Source: Numida meleagris (lineage: Eukaryota; Chordata; Aves; Galliformes; Numididae). From it: a stretch of DNA of 64,000 bases. The stretch is taken from contig NC_034409.1 of assembly GCF_002078875.1 (NCBI RefSeq), forward strand, positions 64,140,655 to 64,204,654, in the 5' to 3' direction. The number at the start of each line of letters is the position of its first letter. Within the stretch, counting starts at the first letter, position 1. Both the position numbers and the translations under genes were made by a program. A model generated the notes under the pieces. That model worked only from the letters and a program-made list of their open reading frames with translations. It did no database searches and was not told the origin of the DNA. This document shows, piece by piece, positions 36,980 to 50,050 of this stretch.

Positions 36980-37460
36980 GAAACTAATCACACCATTACC
37001 TGCAGGCATGTGTTAAATATGACACTGGTCTCCGCAAAATAATGGGCCAATTGCAAACAATGAATAAAGAGAGGCAGCTCCATTTATAACTGCTGTTTCA
37101 ACAGAGCTGTGTTGTAATCAAAGTGATCTGAGGGTGACTCATTAATTAATTGATGTTCTTTTTTATTATGTGCTATTGAGTTAATGAGTAATTTGTGCTA
37201 GATAACTCTCTGAACACGCTGATTACGTGAGATATTTTCTGGGGCTTTCATACCAATGACACGCTGAATAGGTGGAAGATGGTATTTGCTTATGTATACT
37301 CATTATTAGCAGGTTCAGGATGAATATAAATCAGCAGAAGGGCATTTTAAAAGGTATTAGATACATGCAACCATTACTTTAAAGCTTTAAACAGATACTC
37401 TGCAGCCTTTAATGCCTTAAATAGTATTAAAATCACTTTCTTTATAATACTTCTATCACC
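36980..37460. promoter_or_regulatory. candidate conserved enhancer-like element
   Basis: About 480 bp, repeat-free, just past the predicted 3' end of LMO3. It contains a dense set of homeodomain-type cores: ATTAATTAATTGATG at about 37141-37155, TTGAGTTAATGAGTAATT near 37175, and others. It also has CCAATTG, TGATTACG and ATTAGC words. Open frames do not cross it. Clustering of this kind is common in deeply conserved enhancers of neural or limb regulators. The call rests on composition alone. Confidence 0.32.
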
Positions 37461-38154
37461 CACAATTGGCAGCTTCTAGAAAGGGTGCCTACACAAAAGA
37501 TTTTTACTGGGAGCATGTTTGTGCTAATGGCCTATTACCTTGCACATATTGTATTTTGGTTTCCTTTTGCAAGGTACTGAAGTGAACAGTAAACAGGTTT
37601 GGTCTGCATCATTGGACTGAAGTAGGAGAAATGTATTAAGTGAATATGTAATTGGCTTTTTTTTATCTAAAGTGGTATTTAAAAGAATAAAAACACTGTT
37701 CTTATATACAGTACACACTTTGCTTTCTGTAGCTTGAGTTGTTAAAGCTTTTGCTTTATTGAAACCACAACATCTCCAATGCCATAGGAGTTTTTTATTC
37801 ATTAAACAACAAATGGCTAAATTGATAATTTAGTCTGACAACAGCAGCACAGTGGAAGCTTTCAGAAGAATCAGCTAAATGTATAAAATTATACCCAGCA
37901 ATCACTACAGACCTTCATTTTTGACAAGATTTGTTCTAGGTACAGATGACTGTAAACTACCTACCGCTGAGAAAATTATAAGAAGCTGCTGTATATTATG
38001 TAGAAAAAAGCCTTTAAAGTACTTTATACAGGCTAAATCCTACCAGAGTCCCTGTTTGTTTGTTTCTTTTCCCCACGTTCTCCCTTCTCACTGACCACTT
38101 TTCAATCTATTTTCCTCAAGTCACTTTACATGTAGGCAATTAGGAACACTTGAG
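37461..38154. other. intergenic DNA downstream of LMO3
   Basis: AT-rich, non-coding, with 92- and 71-codon chance frames. No repeat is recognised. Confidence 0.45.
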
Positions 38155-38174
38155 GGGGTGGAGGATGAATTTTC

Positions 38175-38180
38175 TTTATT
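38175..38180 (-). terminator. candidate distal polyadenylation signal of LMO3
   Basis: AATAAA on the minus strand, within GTAAATAAAG. A GTGTT-containing stretch lies about 30 bases further along the gene strand. It is the most distal candidate, and UTR-like sequence appears to stop beyond it. Confidence 0.45.
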
Positions 38181-39469
38181 TACATTACACGAGCATAAAT
38201 TTGAGCATTTTTAGGGGGGGTGGCAGGAAGAGGCACGAAGATATGCTTATATTAAAAAAAAAGGAAAAAGTTAAGCAAGATAAAAATACAGTTATGAAAC
38301 AGATCGACTCTTAGCACTGGTCACAGCTCCTGCAGAATCCAGGCCATCTTGATTCATCGCTAGTTGTGGCACAATAAGACACAGCATGTTGTGGTCGGCA
38401 GAGGAGCTTTCTACAGTTGAAAATTAAGCTTCAATAATTCTCCACGTCTTAAAAAACAGCAGCTCAAGAATAATAGTGTATTTTTTGTTGTTGTTGGACT
38501 GGCTAAACTTAGAGATCTGTAGAGATAGAGATAAAATACCCTTATAGACAGGAGATGCAAGTGGAAGCAATCTTGTCTGGCAAATAAGCATACACTGAAC
38601 AATGGTCAGTAGCAGAACGTTTTACCATATACCAATGAAGCATGTTGACACACACAGTGATGGAGAAGGAAACCTAAGAAAAAACCCAAAGGAGAGGACT
38701 GGGCTTCAATCAAAAAGATCAATAAGGTGGCCTGGCAGATAGTCTCTTTTGATATCGTCTTATGATATTACACTGGTGTTGTAAATGTTTCCATTAAATA
38801 TATCAACTCCCAGCTATTATTTTAACAGCCAGGCAAGATGTAAGATGGAAATACAGGAAAAAGTGTATCGATCTTTGACCCACCTCAAATCTACATTTAT
38901 ATTATATCTCTGCATACTAATTCTAGATATGTAAGTGATTAAGATACAGAAGATCAGAGTGCTCAGAGCAATGCCATACGATCACACTGCAGCACTTCAA
39001 ACACGCATATCAATGTTTTTTCATCTGCTATCAGCTAGGACTGATAGAACTGTGAGACTAATTTTTTTTTTCCTCTGTAGCAGGACCACCTTTCTCTTCT
39101 CCATATTGAGCAACATATCACAAAATGCACACATGTACATATGAGTAACACTGCTACACTGCATGTAGCAATGAGCTGCTATTTTCACATTTCACTCTCT
39201 TCGTTTACCCCACGCAGAGCCAAGCAGTTGCACTTTGTGGTCAAGTGTTACAGCATTTACAGCTCTGCTAGCACATGCTTACCTTCAACCCCAACAAACA
39301 TCTTGCAAATTAGATGGTTTTGCTGCTCTCCTACCTCACATCCATGGTTACTTACTGCACATATGAACGCCCTGCATTTCCCAGAATGTCCTAATGCTAC
39401 TAGTAACATTTACATGCATAGCTCTTGATTTTCTGTAGAGCCCAACTGCTTTACAAAAGCAGCGTATAT

Positions 39470-39570
39470 ATTTAGCCCCACTTGGCAGGTGGGGGCAACT
39501 GAGGCACAGAGAAGTTGAGCGACTTGCCCAAGCTTATAGCAAGTCAAAGACAGAACCAAGGTCCTTTGTT
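39470..39570 (-). repeat. MIR-like CORE-SINE inside the LMO3 3' UTR
   Basis: One of the clearest MIR matches in the window, as reverse complement: 'ggcaactgaggcacagagaa', then 'gttgagcgacttgcccaag', then 'agcaagtcaaagacagaac' (MIR: ggaaactgaggcacagagag, gttaagtaacttgcccaagg, agctagtaagtggcagagcc). It is oriented in the sense of LMO3 transcription and would be part of the long mRNA form. Confidence 0.75.
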
Positions 39571-39769
39571 TCCTATTCCCCACCCTTATTTCTGAACCAG
39601 TGATTTCTATCAAGTCTGTAATCTACCAGTGGAAAGCTCAAATGAACTATTTCTGGCTTCTAACTGGAAGAAACAACAGTGGCTAGACGAGAAAATTGAA
39701 ACTGGAATCAAAATAAGATAATATTTTTCCTCTTCTGGACATCCTCACCTTCATGGAGAGGACAAGATG

Positions 39770-39775
39770 TTTATT
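39770..39775 (-). terminator. candidate internal polyadenylation signal of LMO3
   Basis: AATAAA on the minus strand within GCAATAAACATC. Use here would give a UTR of about 2.25 kb. No further evidence. Confidence 0.3.
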
Positions 39776-41094
39776 GCACTTGAAGATTACCTGGAAGAGC
39801 CTAATAGTACCTCTGCTGCACTGGTGTCTCACAGACATTAAGAGACTGGAAGAGAGCGGAAAAGAGACTTGTACTCATGGTTGGGGAGGAAGAGAGTTCT
39901 CAAAGTAGGGCTAAATTTCATTTAAAAAGCTTTCTGGAACTATTTCTTCCAATTAGCAAGAACAGCTCGATGAGTCTTTTCATTTCTTGCTGGTCCTGTA
40001 TGGGTAAAGCCAAGTTATGTGAGTCATGCTTAATTTTAAAAGGGTTCACAGCCAGAAACAAAACCACACAGTAACAATAGTCATTAGAACTAAATATCCA
40101 TTTCTAACTCAATCCACCGTGCAGTGTACTCAAAACCACACACTAAAGGAGTTACCTCACTGCATTACAGGGTTTCTTTCCCCATCCCCAGGAAAAACAC
40201 GTTGAAACTGCACAACGGGACAGGGAGAGCTGGGAAGGACAGCAGTGAACTTCAGCAGAGTTGAGGGTTCTCAGGCTAAACAAAAACAAGAGCTCAGCTA
40301 CATAGCAACACAGGATATAGGGTGTTTCTTTTCTATATATATTTTTTTTTTTGCGTGTTGTTTTTTTTTAAATGCAGGCTGTTTCCTGGTGAGCTAGATT
40401 AGAGTGGCAAAGAGAAAGGAATTAAATAGGCGTGTAACAGCTTTTTAAACATTCATCTTGCTTTCCAGCGCCAAACACCTGTAAGCTCTGTCAGGGGTAT
40501 GAGCACTTAAGGACATCCTGCTGATGCAATAGCTTCATGGCTTTAAAAACACAGGTCCACCTCTCCTAGCAAATAGGCCGACTGGTGACAGCAGCTGTCA
40601 GCAGTGACTCTCCCTTGGTCAAAAGGATTTTAATTGCCAATATAGATGGGACAAACCTGTGGGATGTTCTTGGGGACAGTAAGTACCTGTGGGGTTGAGT
40701 GTGGTAGCTCTCACTTTCTGTACTGGTACTTCAAAGTTTTGTCCCATCTAAATCAGCATTTGAATTACTGTCAGCACGCACTGAGGCAGGTCACAGTGAG
40801 CAGCCACTCTCCTAGTGCCAGCTCAGGGTCCTTTCCCTGATGTAAATAGACCCTTGGAGGGGGCTGCTTACAGTGCCTTCTAGTTTAAGTCTTTTCCAGG
40901 GTCTGCTGAGGACACAGATCCAGAAAACTTCAGGGTTAAACCCCGACTTTAAAAAAGAAAAATAACAAAAGAAAAAAAGAGAGAGAAAAGAAAGTGGAAC
41001 CCCATCGAATTTTTTAAAAATTTTGAAATGTACATAAACAAAGTACTCTCCCTTTTCTCCCTGCCCTCAAATTAAATGTGCTCAGAAAAATAAC

Positions 41095-41120
41095 ATATAT
41101 ATATATTTATATATATATAA
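41095..41120. repeat. TA dinucleotide repeat in LMO3 3' UTR
   Basis: Alternating TA with one TTT interruption, self-complementary, so it can form a weak RNA hairpin in the UTR. Likely length-polymorphic. Confidence 0.85.
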
Positions 41121-41884
41121 AATAAGATACCTAGAGGCACTGGCTTGGATTAGGACTTAAGTTACAGCAAAATTAAAAACCAAATCCAGGCATTCTGAAT
41201 GCCCGAGGGGCACAAAAGCAGCACCCAAGATCATTAACTTTTGTACCTTTTATAATATATCCCAAACCAGTCAGATTTCCTTTTCAAAATTTTGTAGTAA
41301 AATAAAAGTGCTCTTTGAGGAAAATCTTTGCAATTAAACAGCAGATGCTTAACCCCTGAAAAATAGAGGCTTATAACAGAAGTGCTGATAGACCCTTAAC
41401 CATAGCATCGATAGCAGCAGGTGCTGCTAGAGTTATTAGCTTTCTAAATAGTTTTAATGTAAACAGTATTCTTAAGCTCTACGTGTAGCGTAATGGTTGG
41501 GATTTGCTCTTTAATTCCTTTTACTAGAAAGATACAGCTCATTTAAAATAGCTGATAGATACAGAAAGCATAAATATACAGTAAGTTTAGACACTGATTG
41601 TACTAAATGCAACAATACAAAGAAGCAAACAGGAACACAAATGGTAACACAATAAAACTGTATTACATTTGTGCTTCAAATATTACAATACATTATATAC
41701 AATAGTCCAAAATAAACATCTCATGCCAAGTGACACAAAAAGAAACAACAAAAAAAAACCCCGAACAAACAAATCAAAACCCCAATAGCAAGCAAAAGAA
41801 TCCAGCTGTATGTACAGTACCTTTTTAATTAACATTCAACTCTGAACTGGAGCAATTTTGACTACATACAGATGCAGTCCGCCT

Positions 41885-41890
41885 TTTATT
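41885..41890 (-). terminator. candidate proximal polyadenylation signal of LMO3
   Basis: AATAAA on the minus strand within GAAATAAAAGG, only ~130 bases after the stop codon. Use here would produce a short-UTR mRNA lacking all downstream elements. Confidence 0.3.
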
Positions 41891-42018
41891 TCACGCAACC
41901 ATTCTGTCTCCCTATATCTACGCTATTCAGTAGGTTCCTGTGTCATTTCTTATATACATGTTGAGCAAAAAAGATAAAAGAACATAGTGCTTTGTATTCT
42001 TAACGATGCGGCATCAGA

Positions 42019-42124
42019 TCAGCGAACCTGGGGTGCATAACCTTCTTTCATCAAACCCTCCTCATAGTCTGTCTGGCACAGAATCATGTTGTTCTTCAGG
42101 AAAAATTTGTCTCCAACGCAAAAT
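42019..42124 (-). CDS. LMO3: LMO3 last coding exon (LIM2 end and C-terminal tail)
   Basis: Encodes residues 112-145 of LMO3, a LIM-only transcriptional cofactor that bridges LDB1 and DNA-binding factors in the nucleus, notably in neural tissue. The exon begins after an acceptor (TTTCAG at 42125-42130, minus strand). It supplies the third base of Arg-111 and then reads FCVGDKFFLKNNMILCQTDY to a TGA at 42019-42021. Cys at exon codon 16 (ILC) and Asp at codon 19 (QTD) are the last two ligands of the second zinc site of LIM2. The tail EEGLMKEGYAPQVR and the QTD word identify LMO3. Paralogue LMO1 has QMD and a different tail. The preceding intron is 8816 bp. No frame damage is seen. Confidence 0.96.
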
Positions 42125-45100
42125 CTGAAATTACAATAAAAGCAAAAATGAAGGCAGTTTGAGAGTGAATGATGCGGCACGGTCTTACACATAAGGAATG
42201 CACAACAAGTGTTCACGATTTTGTTGTACCCAGCACAGGCTCACACCTCCGCCGCCTGCTGCAGCACAGACAGACAGACCATGCACGCCTGTGAGAGCCC
42301 AGCAGAGGAATTGCCCTGGTAGCACAATCAATTCTGTGCTTTCAAAAAGCGTGGTGCTTGTGAGTGCTTTTGCTTCCCCAGCCAAAGGCTTCATTCAAAG
42401 CCCACCGAAGACTGTGGGAGTCCTGGATCAGGTCACCAGCACGCAGATAAAACAGAATAAATAGCTAAGGCTACTGAGTTGAGTGAAAAGTAAATGTACT
42501 GCTTCCACACAAATCAGAAGGAAAACAAAGTGATCATATACAGCAGAATGCCCATCTGAGATGCATTATATTTATGTTGTACAGACACAGCAATAAGAAT
42601 TTCTTGCTTTATATTCCAGTTGAATATTTTACTAGAATTGATTTAAACCGGTGTTTCTGAGAACCTTTTCTAGTATAAAAACAGCTTTCTACATATTGTG
42701 ATGCAAACTAGAGACACGTACGCAGGTATGCAGAGAAACCTTTCTTTTCTTCTTCTCTCCTGTAGCAATTGATTATAAATTTAGTCAGTCAGCTAACTAC
42801 TTTCTCTCTTGTGGTATCAGTATACATAGCTTTTTACACTATTATGTGCATCAGAATGATCCGATTGCTACAAAATGCTATGAATTATTTCATTTGATTT
42901 TCTCTGATGGGTAGGAAAATCACATAATGTTAGCACTGCTAGCTGTCTGGCTTCAAACTTGGGAGCAAAGTGGTATTTCCCAGCTAAGCAGCACACTTGA
43001 GCGTGAGGAGGCTCTTCACCAACACCCCCTCAACCCTTCCCCCCCAGCAAAGCTGGTGTTCTTGAAGATGCTTAGGGAACAAGTGAATAGGGCCAATGTA
43101 TAGAAAAACAGTTTCCCTAGGGACTGCCTTGGCAGGGTTACTTTCTTTTGTTTATAGTGAACTCTCCGGCTATAAAATATATGGGGAGGCACTGCTCACA
43201 TTATTCCAATTAAAATGAAAGAAAGTAACCTAAATGAACCTCTTAACACTGATGTGAATAAACGAAACCAGTTTCTACCAGCTAATTATGGATCTCACTA
43301 CATAAAGTATTGTTTAATGTGTAACAGATTATAATGTCCTTTTTTGTATAATTTTCAAATGGTGACATCTTGGACACAATTAGGGTCAGATATAAATGCT
43401 TGTGTTGTTTACGGTAGATTTAACAACAGAGTAGCTATTGGAATAGCTGTATATGTATTTAATTGTAACAATTTAACCTTCACATAGTGGTGTCTGCTGT
43501 AGTTGACCCAGTAAAACTACGTAAATTACACAAGTTGACCTGCGTGACCTCTGATAGTGGTCTCTCTTTATCAGATAGTCAATTCCTAATGATGTTCAAG
43601 CAGAAATCTTGGTGAATTGTCACAGATTAAATTGTGTATTGAAAGCAGTCCTTTAATGTTTTGTGAAGTTGGAGGTTTAAATGAGTAGCAGTTGGACTGA
43701 TTTACATTTGTGAAGATTGGAATGCTAGACAAACAGTGAACCCATTTATTTTCCAACTGGGTAGCTTTGGAAATTTATCCTTATGCTAGCTAAATAGATA
43801 GAGGGAAAATAGTGTAATAAAAAAGTGGATTGAAAAGAATTAGCTCCGCTCTTAAAGGAAAATTGGTTTGTTTATTTGTGGACTTTTTTTCTCTAGGATT
43901 ACTGCCTGCTGCTGCTGATGATTGAAAATCGAGATTATGGAATGATCCCAAAATCTTTAAGTTATTTATGGTCAAGACAGTTTTATAGAATTTACAGGTT
44001 CCTTCTGTCCTTCCCACCCCAATCCTGGTACATTAGGCTGCCAACAACAGAAAAGCATTTTGAGTATATGTGGTAAAATGTGGTGAAATCCTTGAAGCAA
44101 ACAAGTTCTTTGGGGGTTTCTCTAGTTTCCGTCTTATGTGTCCTTGTCCACTTCAGAGGACAACGAGAGGTCCAACGATGAGGAAATGCGGTATTGTGGC
44201 AAATCAGCAACCCCACTGCAATTACCCCAACTACTGACGGAACTCGAAGCTGAGATGCCCACCCAGCAGTGCCTAGCACATCAGGGGGTCACTGGGCAGG
44301 AGGCACAAGCACCTCTGCCCCCTCCTGGAAAAGGCACTGACACTGAACTGAGGATGTTATTCAGCCACATGCTTCTTTGTGATCCAGTGTAATATAGAGC
44401 TTATCAGGATAACTTGTTTAAAATATTTAACCAATGGAAAAATACACGGCTAATGTGAAATTCACTTGCATGGCAGTACTTTTACAGACAGCTTCTTACT
44501 ATATTGCTTGCGTCAAAATCCTGGCTGAAGGGTTTTGTTTCTCAACCACAGTTTGTACTAAACTACACTACCTACATGAAGGAGTCAGGATGCCCTTCCC
44601 AATAAAAAGTGTCAATGTGTTTTGCTTTTGCTATGTTAATATGTCGAGCCAGAAATGCTCTACCTATGTCTACATGGCATTTGACAGCTCTATGCATGAG
44701 TGGCTTTAAACACACACAGTTCCACAAATCATTTACCTTCCGAGTGTGCAGCTGTCTTGCAGAGAGGCTGTCTGTGGCCTGCCTAGACAGGCTGGGCTGT
44801 ATGATAAGCTGTGGGGTGAGAGTCTGTCTGCATGGGAAGACACTCCGGGGTTCATCTGGGGCTGGGTTTGCATGCTGAGAGGAGAGCCTCTGTGCCTGGG
44901 GGGAAACCTGCTTCTTGCCATGCATACAGTCCAAATTCTGCACCCACTTCCATACTGTGCAAGCTCAGTGATGGAAGAACACTGGCCAAGACCATGGTGA
45001 GATTTGTGTGTGCCCCTGGGTACTAAATGTATAAATTATGCATTCATTATGTGATGAAGAGCTAAGAACCAGGTGAAAATCATCTAAACGTGGCACACTA

Positions 45101-48100
45101 GCTCCTGAGTACAAAAAGACAAGGCAAGGAGACAGACAAAATGCAGCAAATTCTGTCCAATGTGTTCCACACTTCCAACCGTATCTGACTCCGAAAAGCA
45201 GATTTAGCTTCTTCTGAAGTCAAAGAACTAAATCTTGTAACTCCTTCAGATTGGTTTTGCACACGCCAGGATTTAAACTGGGATCAGGTTTAAAATGGAA
45301 GGGTAAATTCAAGCCTAGCCTTCCACCTCTGGTAAATGTTTTCGTCACGGAATTGACATGGGATGTAAATCAGGACACAATTTGGGCACATATATCAAAT
45401 GGAGTCAAGGAGCATATTGAGATGCAACTTGGTTAGGAGTACATAATGAGGTAAGACTATTACTCTTCCAGCAGGCAGATGGTAGTCTTCAGCCTTTCCT
45501 AAAACCCTCACCCAATTTATTTAATAGGCATGCAGGATGAACGGGAAAAATATACAATAGGCTGCATTAACATGCCAGATTGGAGTTACCCCCATACACT
45601 GATAATACTACTTTTGACATGACTGTGACATTAGTAGAATGACCAATATAATTAAGCTACATTCTAGAACTCCTGTCATATTTTACAATGGCAAAAGGAG
45701 GGCCATTTATATCACAAAATGACCTCTGTTATCATCTTGTTTGGAGGGGGAAGGCGTGCCTAGACTAATCACAAGTAGCATAAAACTTCAATTTTGAGAA
45801 ATAGCTATTTCATCGTTCAGAAAAGACATTTAAGGAGCTCTCACTACTGTCTCATCTTTTCTGATGTATGGGGTGCATGTCAAGGTACCAAAGACTTCTT
45901 AAGAAAGTGAGAGAAAGACTGCTGTGAACAAAGATGGCTGTGTGTGAAGTGCTCCTCAGTAGTGCTGCATCTTCGTGGTAGACAGAAATAAAATCTGGAA
46001 ACATTTATTTGTTTTTCCTCGGCCCAGACTTACTCCACCCACATCCTTCCACTCTGCTTTTTACACTCAGGGCTGAAACGTGTCTTCTGTTTGTCCTCCT
46101 TTCCTTTTTTTAAAAGCTAATCTGAGTTTCCAATAAAACTCAAGTTAATGTTAATCCGTATGTACCACTAAGAGAACTAAACCACTCTTGTATATCACTC
46201 AGTTCATCAGTTTGCACCTATGGTTTACTAATTTTAGGATTCTCTCAAATAGTCCTTTTATTATCAAGGGCTGGAAAGTGTAATCTGTGGCTGGATTTGT
46301 ACATTTTTACCAGTAAGATGCACTATAAACACACAGAATATATAGTATAATGCATAGAACCGAACAGTTCAGTTTACAGTGACTAACCTCAACATGGTCT
46401 CCTTTTTGTATATAATTTTTTAAAAAGCTAACCTGGAGAATATATTAATTTTTATTCTAAATTTAGAGATAATAAATGAAAATAAATGGTACTAAGGTTT
46501 TCAGAATTTGTAAGGTGAACACACGAACAAAAATCTAACATTGGTGTTTAAATGAGCACGTCCCTAGCATCACATCCACCCCCACCTTGACAGAGAACAA
46601 AGGCAGCACTGTGTGGGCATTTTACACTTGATAGCAGAAATAAGCGTCTACAGCTACATCAGGACAGTGATTTGAATGAGTATGTAACCATTTTCAGCCC
46701 AGTGCCCATTAAAATAAAGGTTGTTTCAGATAGAAGGGGAGAACAGTTGATTTAAATGCCCCTCGGTGATAGCAGATGGGAGTTTTAAACCATACCCCAA
46801 GTTGACTTCAGAGGCAGACAAAAATTATGGCAGCAGTATGAAACAAGCTGCTAAAGCAGCCGCAGAAATTGAAAGGAAGGACGTCGAAACTCTGGAAAGT
46901 GGGAAAGCCGAAGGCAGGCTGAGATCATTGCTGCAGTCAGAAGTGTCAAGCAAAGATGCAGCTGAGCCCACTTGCAAGATTTTCCACTCCATTTTGCTAG
47001 TCACACACATGCAAGCTGACAAAGTGTGAAAGGCAGTGTCTGTTTACAAGTTTATTTTTCCAGTGGTTCCCATCTTTTTTCATTCTTTTTTTTCCTTTTC
47101 TGCAGAAATTGACTACATGCAGACTACTGCCAAAGTGAGGGGAAGTGCTTCTGTGGAGAGGTTTAATACGGTTACAGAGCAGAAAGGGGAGCATTCACAC
47201 CTTTAAGATGGCTGTCACTAAGCTTTGCAAATACGCAGGAGATTGAAGAAGTTCAAATGAGCAGTAAACTGGACAGAGACAAGAAAGATAAAGGGGATGC
47301 TAAAACTTTGGGCGGTGAGCAGAACAAAATCTCTACTGCTTTAAATATCAGTAGCAAGAAAAAAATGGGGAAAATTTCAAAAACTATCTGAACAGCGCAA
47401 TTAGATGCTGGAGCTAAATAGCTTTATGAAATGGAAAACATGCCACAGTGTCTACAGGATACCAGGGGATAGGACTCGGTGGCTCTGGAGATCCCTTACA
47501 GTTCTGCCACATGATGTTCTCAGAGTACACCATGTGAGACAACGATGCTTTTTTCTTACTCTGAATCTAGCCTTCAAGAGACCAATAAAGGACAGGAACA
47601 TTATGGCTTAGTTCAGAGAGGGAGTTTATGGCCAAAAAAGGGTCCCTTGAAAATGAGGGTCTAACTACCATCCACACTGAAACTTGAGTGGGATGGTGAG
47701 ATACTCAAAAATAAATAGTAAATGGAACAGTGAAGCTGTGCTGAAAAGCAGAAAAATGACTAAATACTTCTCAAAAAGCACTGATGATGGGCAGGTTTCA
47801 CTCTCACCAGGCCAGAATCAACTGTTTGAAGGGCGGGAATGCAAGGGTCATGCCATAGTAAGCCTGAAAACCTGGCCATCCCAAGGATCAGTGTGATGTG
47901 AGCTAATGTAATTAGTAGTTATCTTGGAAAGCAGAGAGCATTGGGAGGAACACAACCAGGGACAACATGACAGGAGACATTCACCACTGGTAAACACACA
48001 GTAATGAAAACTGAAGAAATTATTCAGTTTGCTTATGAACATTGCATACATTCTGTTCAGAAAAAGTTCTTAATGGTACACAAGAACTGTAAATCTCAAA

Positions 48101-49779
48101 AAATCTCAAATGTGGAACTCAACAGAGAGCACTACAGGCTTTGCAGTAGTGCTCCAGATATGGTGTGCTTGTATCAGTATAAAGAATATCCCAAAGGAAT
48201 TAACCGTTAGAATATAAAGATGGGGAATGAGGTTAAACATGTACGTCTGGCAATAGCTGGTGAGCCTTCCTAGTTCCGTTGGTGATTTTTGGCTATTGCT
48301 GATGTGCTTGTAAATAAAAATATTTCTCTTCAATAAATACCATGCTACTGCTACTGCTACTGCTAGTGGCTGGAATGAAAACGAAGAGCAGATCCAGGCA
48401 GTCAACTCAAGAAGATTATTTTGCATACAAGGAGCAGCATGGAATAAAGAAACAAAACAAAACTGCTATCTTGTAAACCTATCCTCACCTGAAATCTGCT
48501 GTTTGCTTTTGATTCCTCTGTCTTAACTAGAGGAAGACAAAAGGCTGCTGAGAAGCACAAGAGAAATTATTAATGACATGTTGACTGACAAGATCATTCA
48601 ATTTAAAAGGAAAGAAAGATGTTTCATAGTAGAAATATATGTATATAAAATTAGTGGTGATGGGCCAGTGTCCAGCACTGATAGTTTCTATTTTTATTAT
48701 GCAAGTAATGAAAAACAAAAGATTTAAAGCCTTTTATTAATGAGAGAGTATAGTCAGTGGAATGCTTTGCCATAGGAATCACAGAGGAGCTAAGTTGGAG
48801 CATCCACAAAATAAGATTTATTATACAAACACAAAACTAATACTTCAGAGTGCCACTAGCCCCAAATTCTGAGGAAAAAAGGTACCCTACAGGCAGTATG
48901 TTTTATTAGGGTCCTTGAGAGCTATTGCATTCTAGTCAGGATTAGAGCTACTTTTGAGAACTTCTGAAATTCTTTGAAAGTTCTGGAGCTGCGCCCTGTT
49001 TTGAGTAGGTGAATTTGATTGTATTTCAGGTAAATCAGTTCCTTTGTTCCCAGTCTAAGGCTCTCATATGACTATTTTGTCAACCATTTGCCCAAATTAC
49101 ATGCATAATAAAAAATAAGAGATTAGATTGAAGGCTCAGGGATGACATGGCTAAGAATTATTGAATGTCCCTGGCATGCTCCACTTCAGAAACACCTTAC
49201 AGCACTTCTCCAGTGGGAGTAAGTGGCGTTAGGGCACAGTGTGACACATATGAGCTGCAAAGTGAAATTGTGCATTAGTTCACACTTGCTTTGGTAAAGG
49301 AGGAATATTAAAAATAATCATGACAGCTCTGCTTTTTTGGGGAAAGAAAAAGAAAGTTCACTTCCTCAGATCCAAGTGTGCTAACTATAATGAAAATCTT
49401 TTGCACTCAGGGTACCAAACACTGTCTGCTTTGCTTGACTGATGAAGATTAGCTGACTTCTTACATTAAAGAAGTTTGTCTTGTATGGGCTGAAGTGACA
49501 AGACAATAACTAAGTGCTAATTGTGCATAACCAACACTAAAGATATGCAGCCCCATTATGGCATGTAATAAATGAAGCGAACAACAGAAATATATTAGGC
49601 ACTTTAATAATGATACTAGAATAGCAGTCTGCAGAAACAGGGATGTGAAGGGTTTAAGAAACAAAATCTAGTCATATGTGTGAGTCTTGAGCGGGTACTA
49701 CTGGGAGGCTCTGCCTGCCTTACTTGGAATAGTCTTTTAGTTTTGTGGCAAGGCAAAATTGATATAGGACTTTAAACAG

Positions 49780-50050
49780 CATTAGAACCTATAATTACTT
49801 TGCATTATTATATAGTTTAAGCAGTGGTTATTACTTGCCTGGTATTTTAATTTCCCATGCAACATGATGAAAAAGGTCAATTTGGCTTTTTTTAAAGAGT
49901 GTAATTGTAGTGTGTTACAATTATTAGCAGCTGTACATTTTATAGTTCTTTAGGGATGTTTGATTTTTAAATGACTATAGTGTTACAAAATAACACACTG
50001 TAGGACAAGGTGAGTTAGCTAAGCTTATTTAGAGCTGTATCTAACTTTGT
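49780..50050. promoter_or_regulatory. candidate intronic regulatory element of LMO3
   Basis: Repeat-free AT-rich block with repeated ACAATTATTAGC-, TGTAATTG- and TAGCTAAGC-type words, including an imperfect inverted pair around 49900-49925 (gtgtaattgtag / gttacaattatt). Texture only. Confidence 0.22.

Larger units (their letters stand above)
38155..42018 (-). other. LMO3: LMO3 3' untranslated region (extent predicted)
   Basis: The stretch after the LMO3 stop codon on the minus strand. It is AT-rich, non-coding, and runs at least to the first candidate polyadenylation signal at 41885-41890. It probably continues to the one at 38175-38180, giving a UTR near 3.9 kb. The part nearest the stop (about 41000-41950) is rich in ATTTA-like and TA words, and includes a TA simple repeat at 41095-41120. 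A MIR-like SINE lies inside, in sense orientation to the gene. The length is an inference; RNA ends would settle it. Confidence 0.55.

Noticed and set aside
44138..47029. Protein-like antisense frames in the LMO3 intron (44138-44392, 46766-47029)
   Set aside because: Single isolated frames with no domain, no conserved splice sites and no neighbouring exons.
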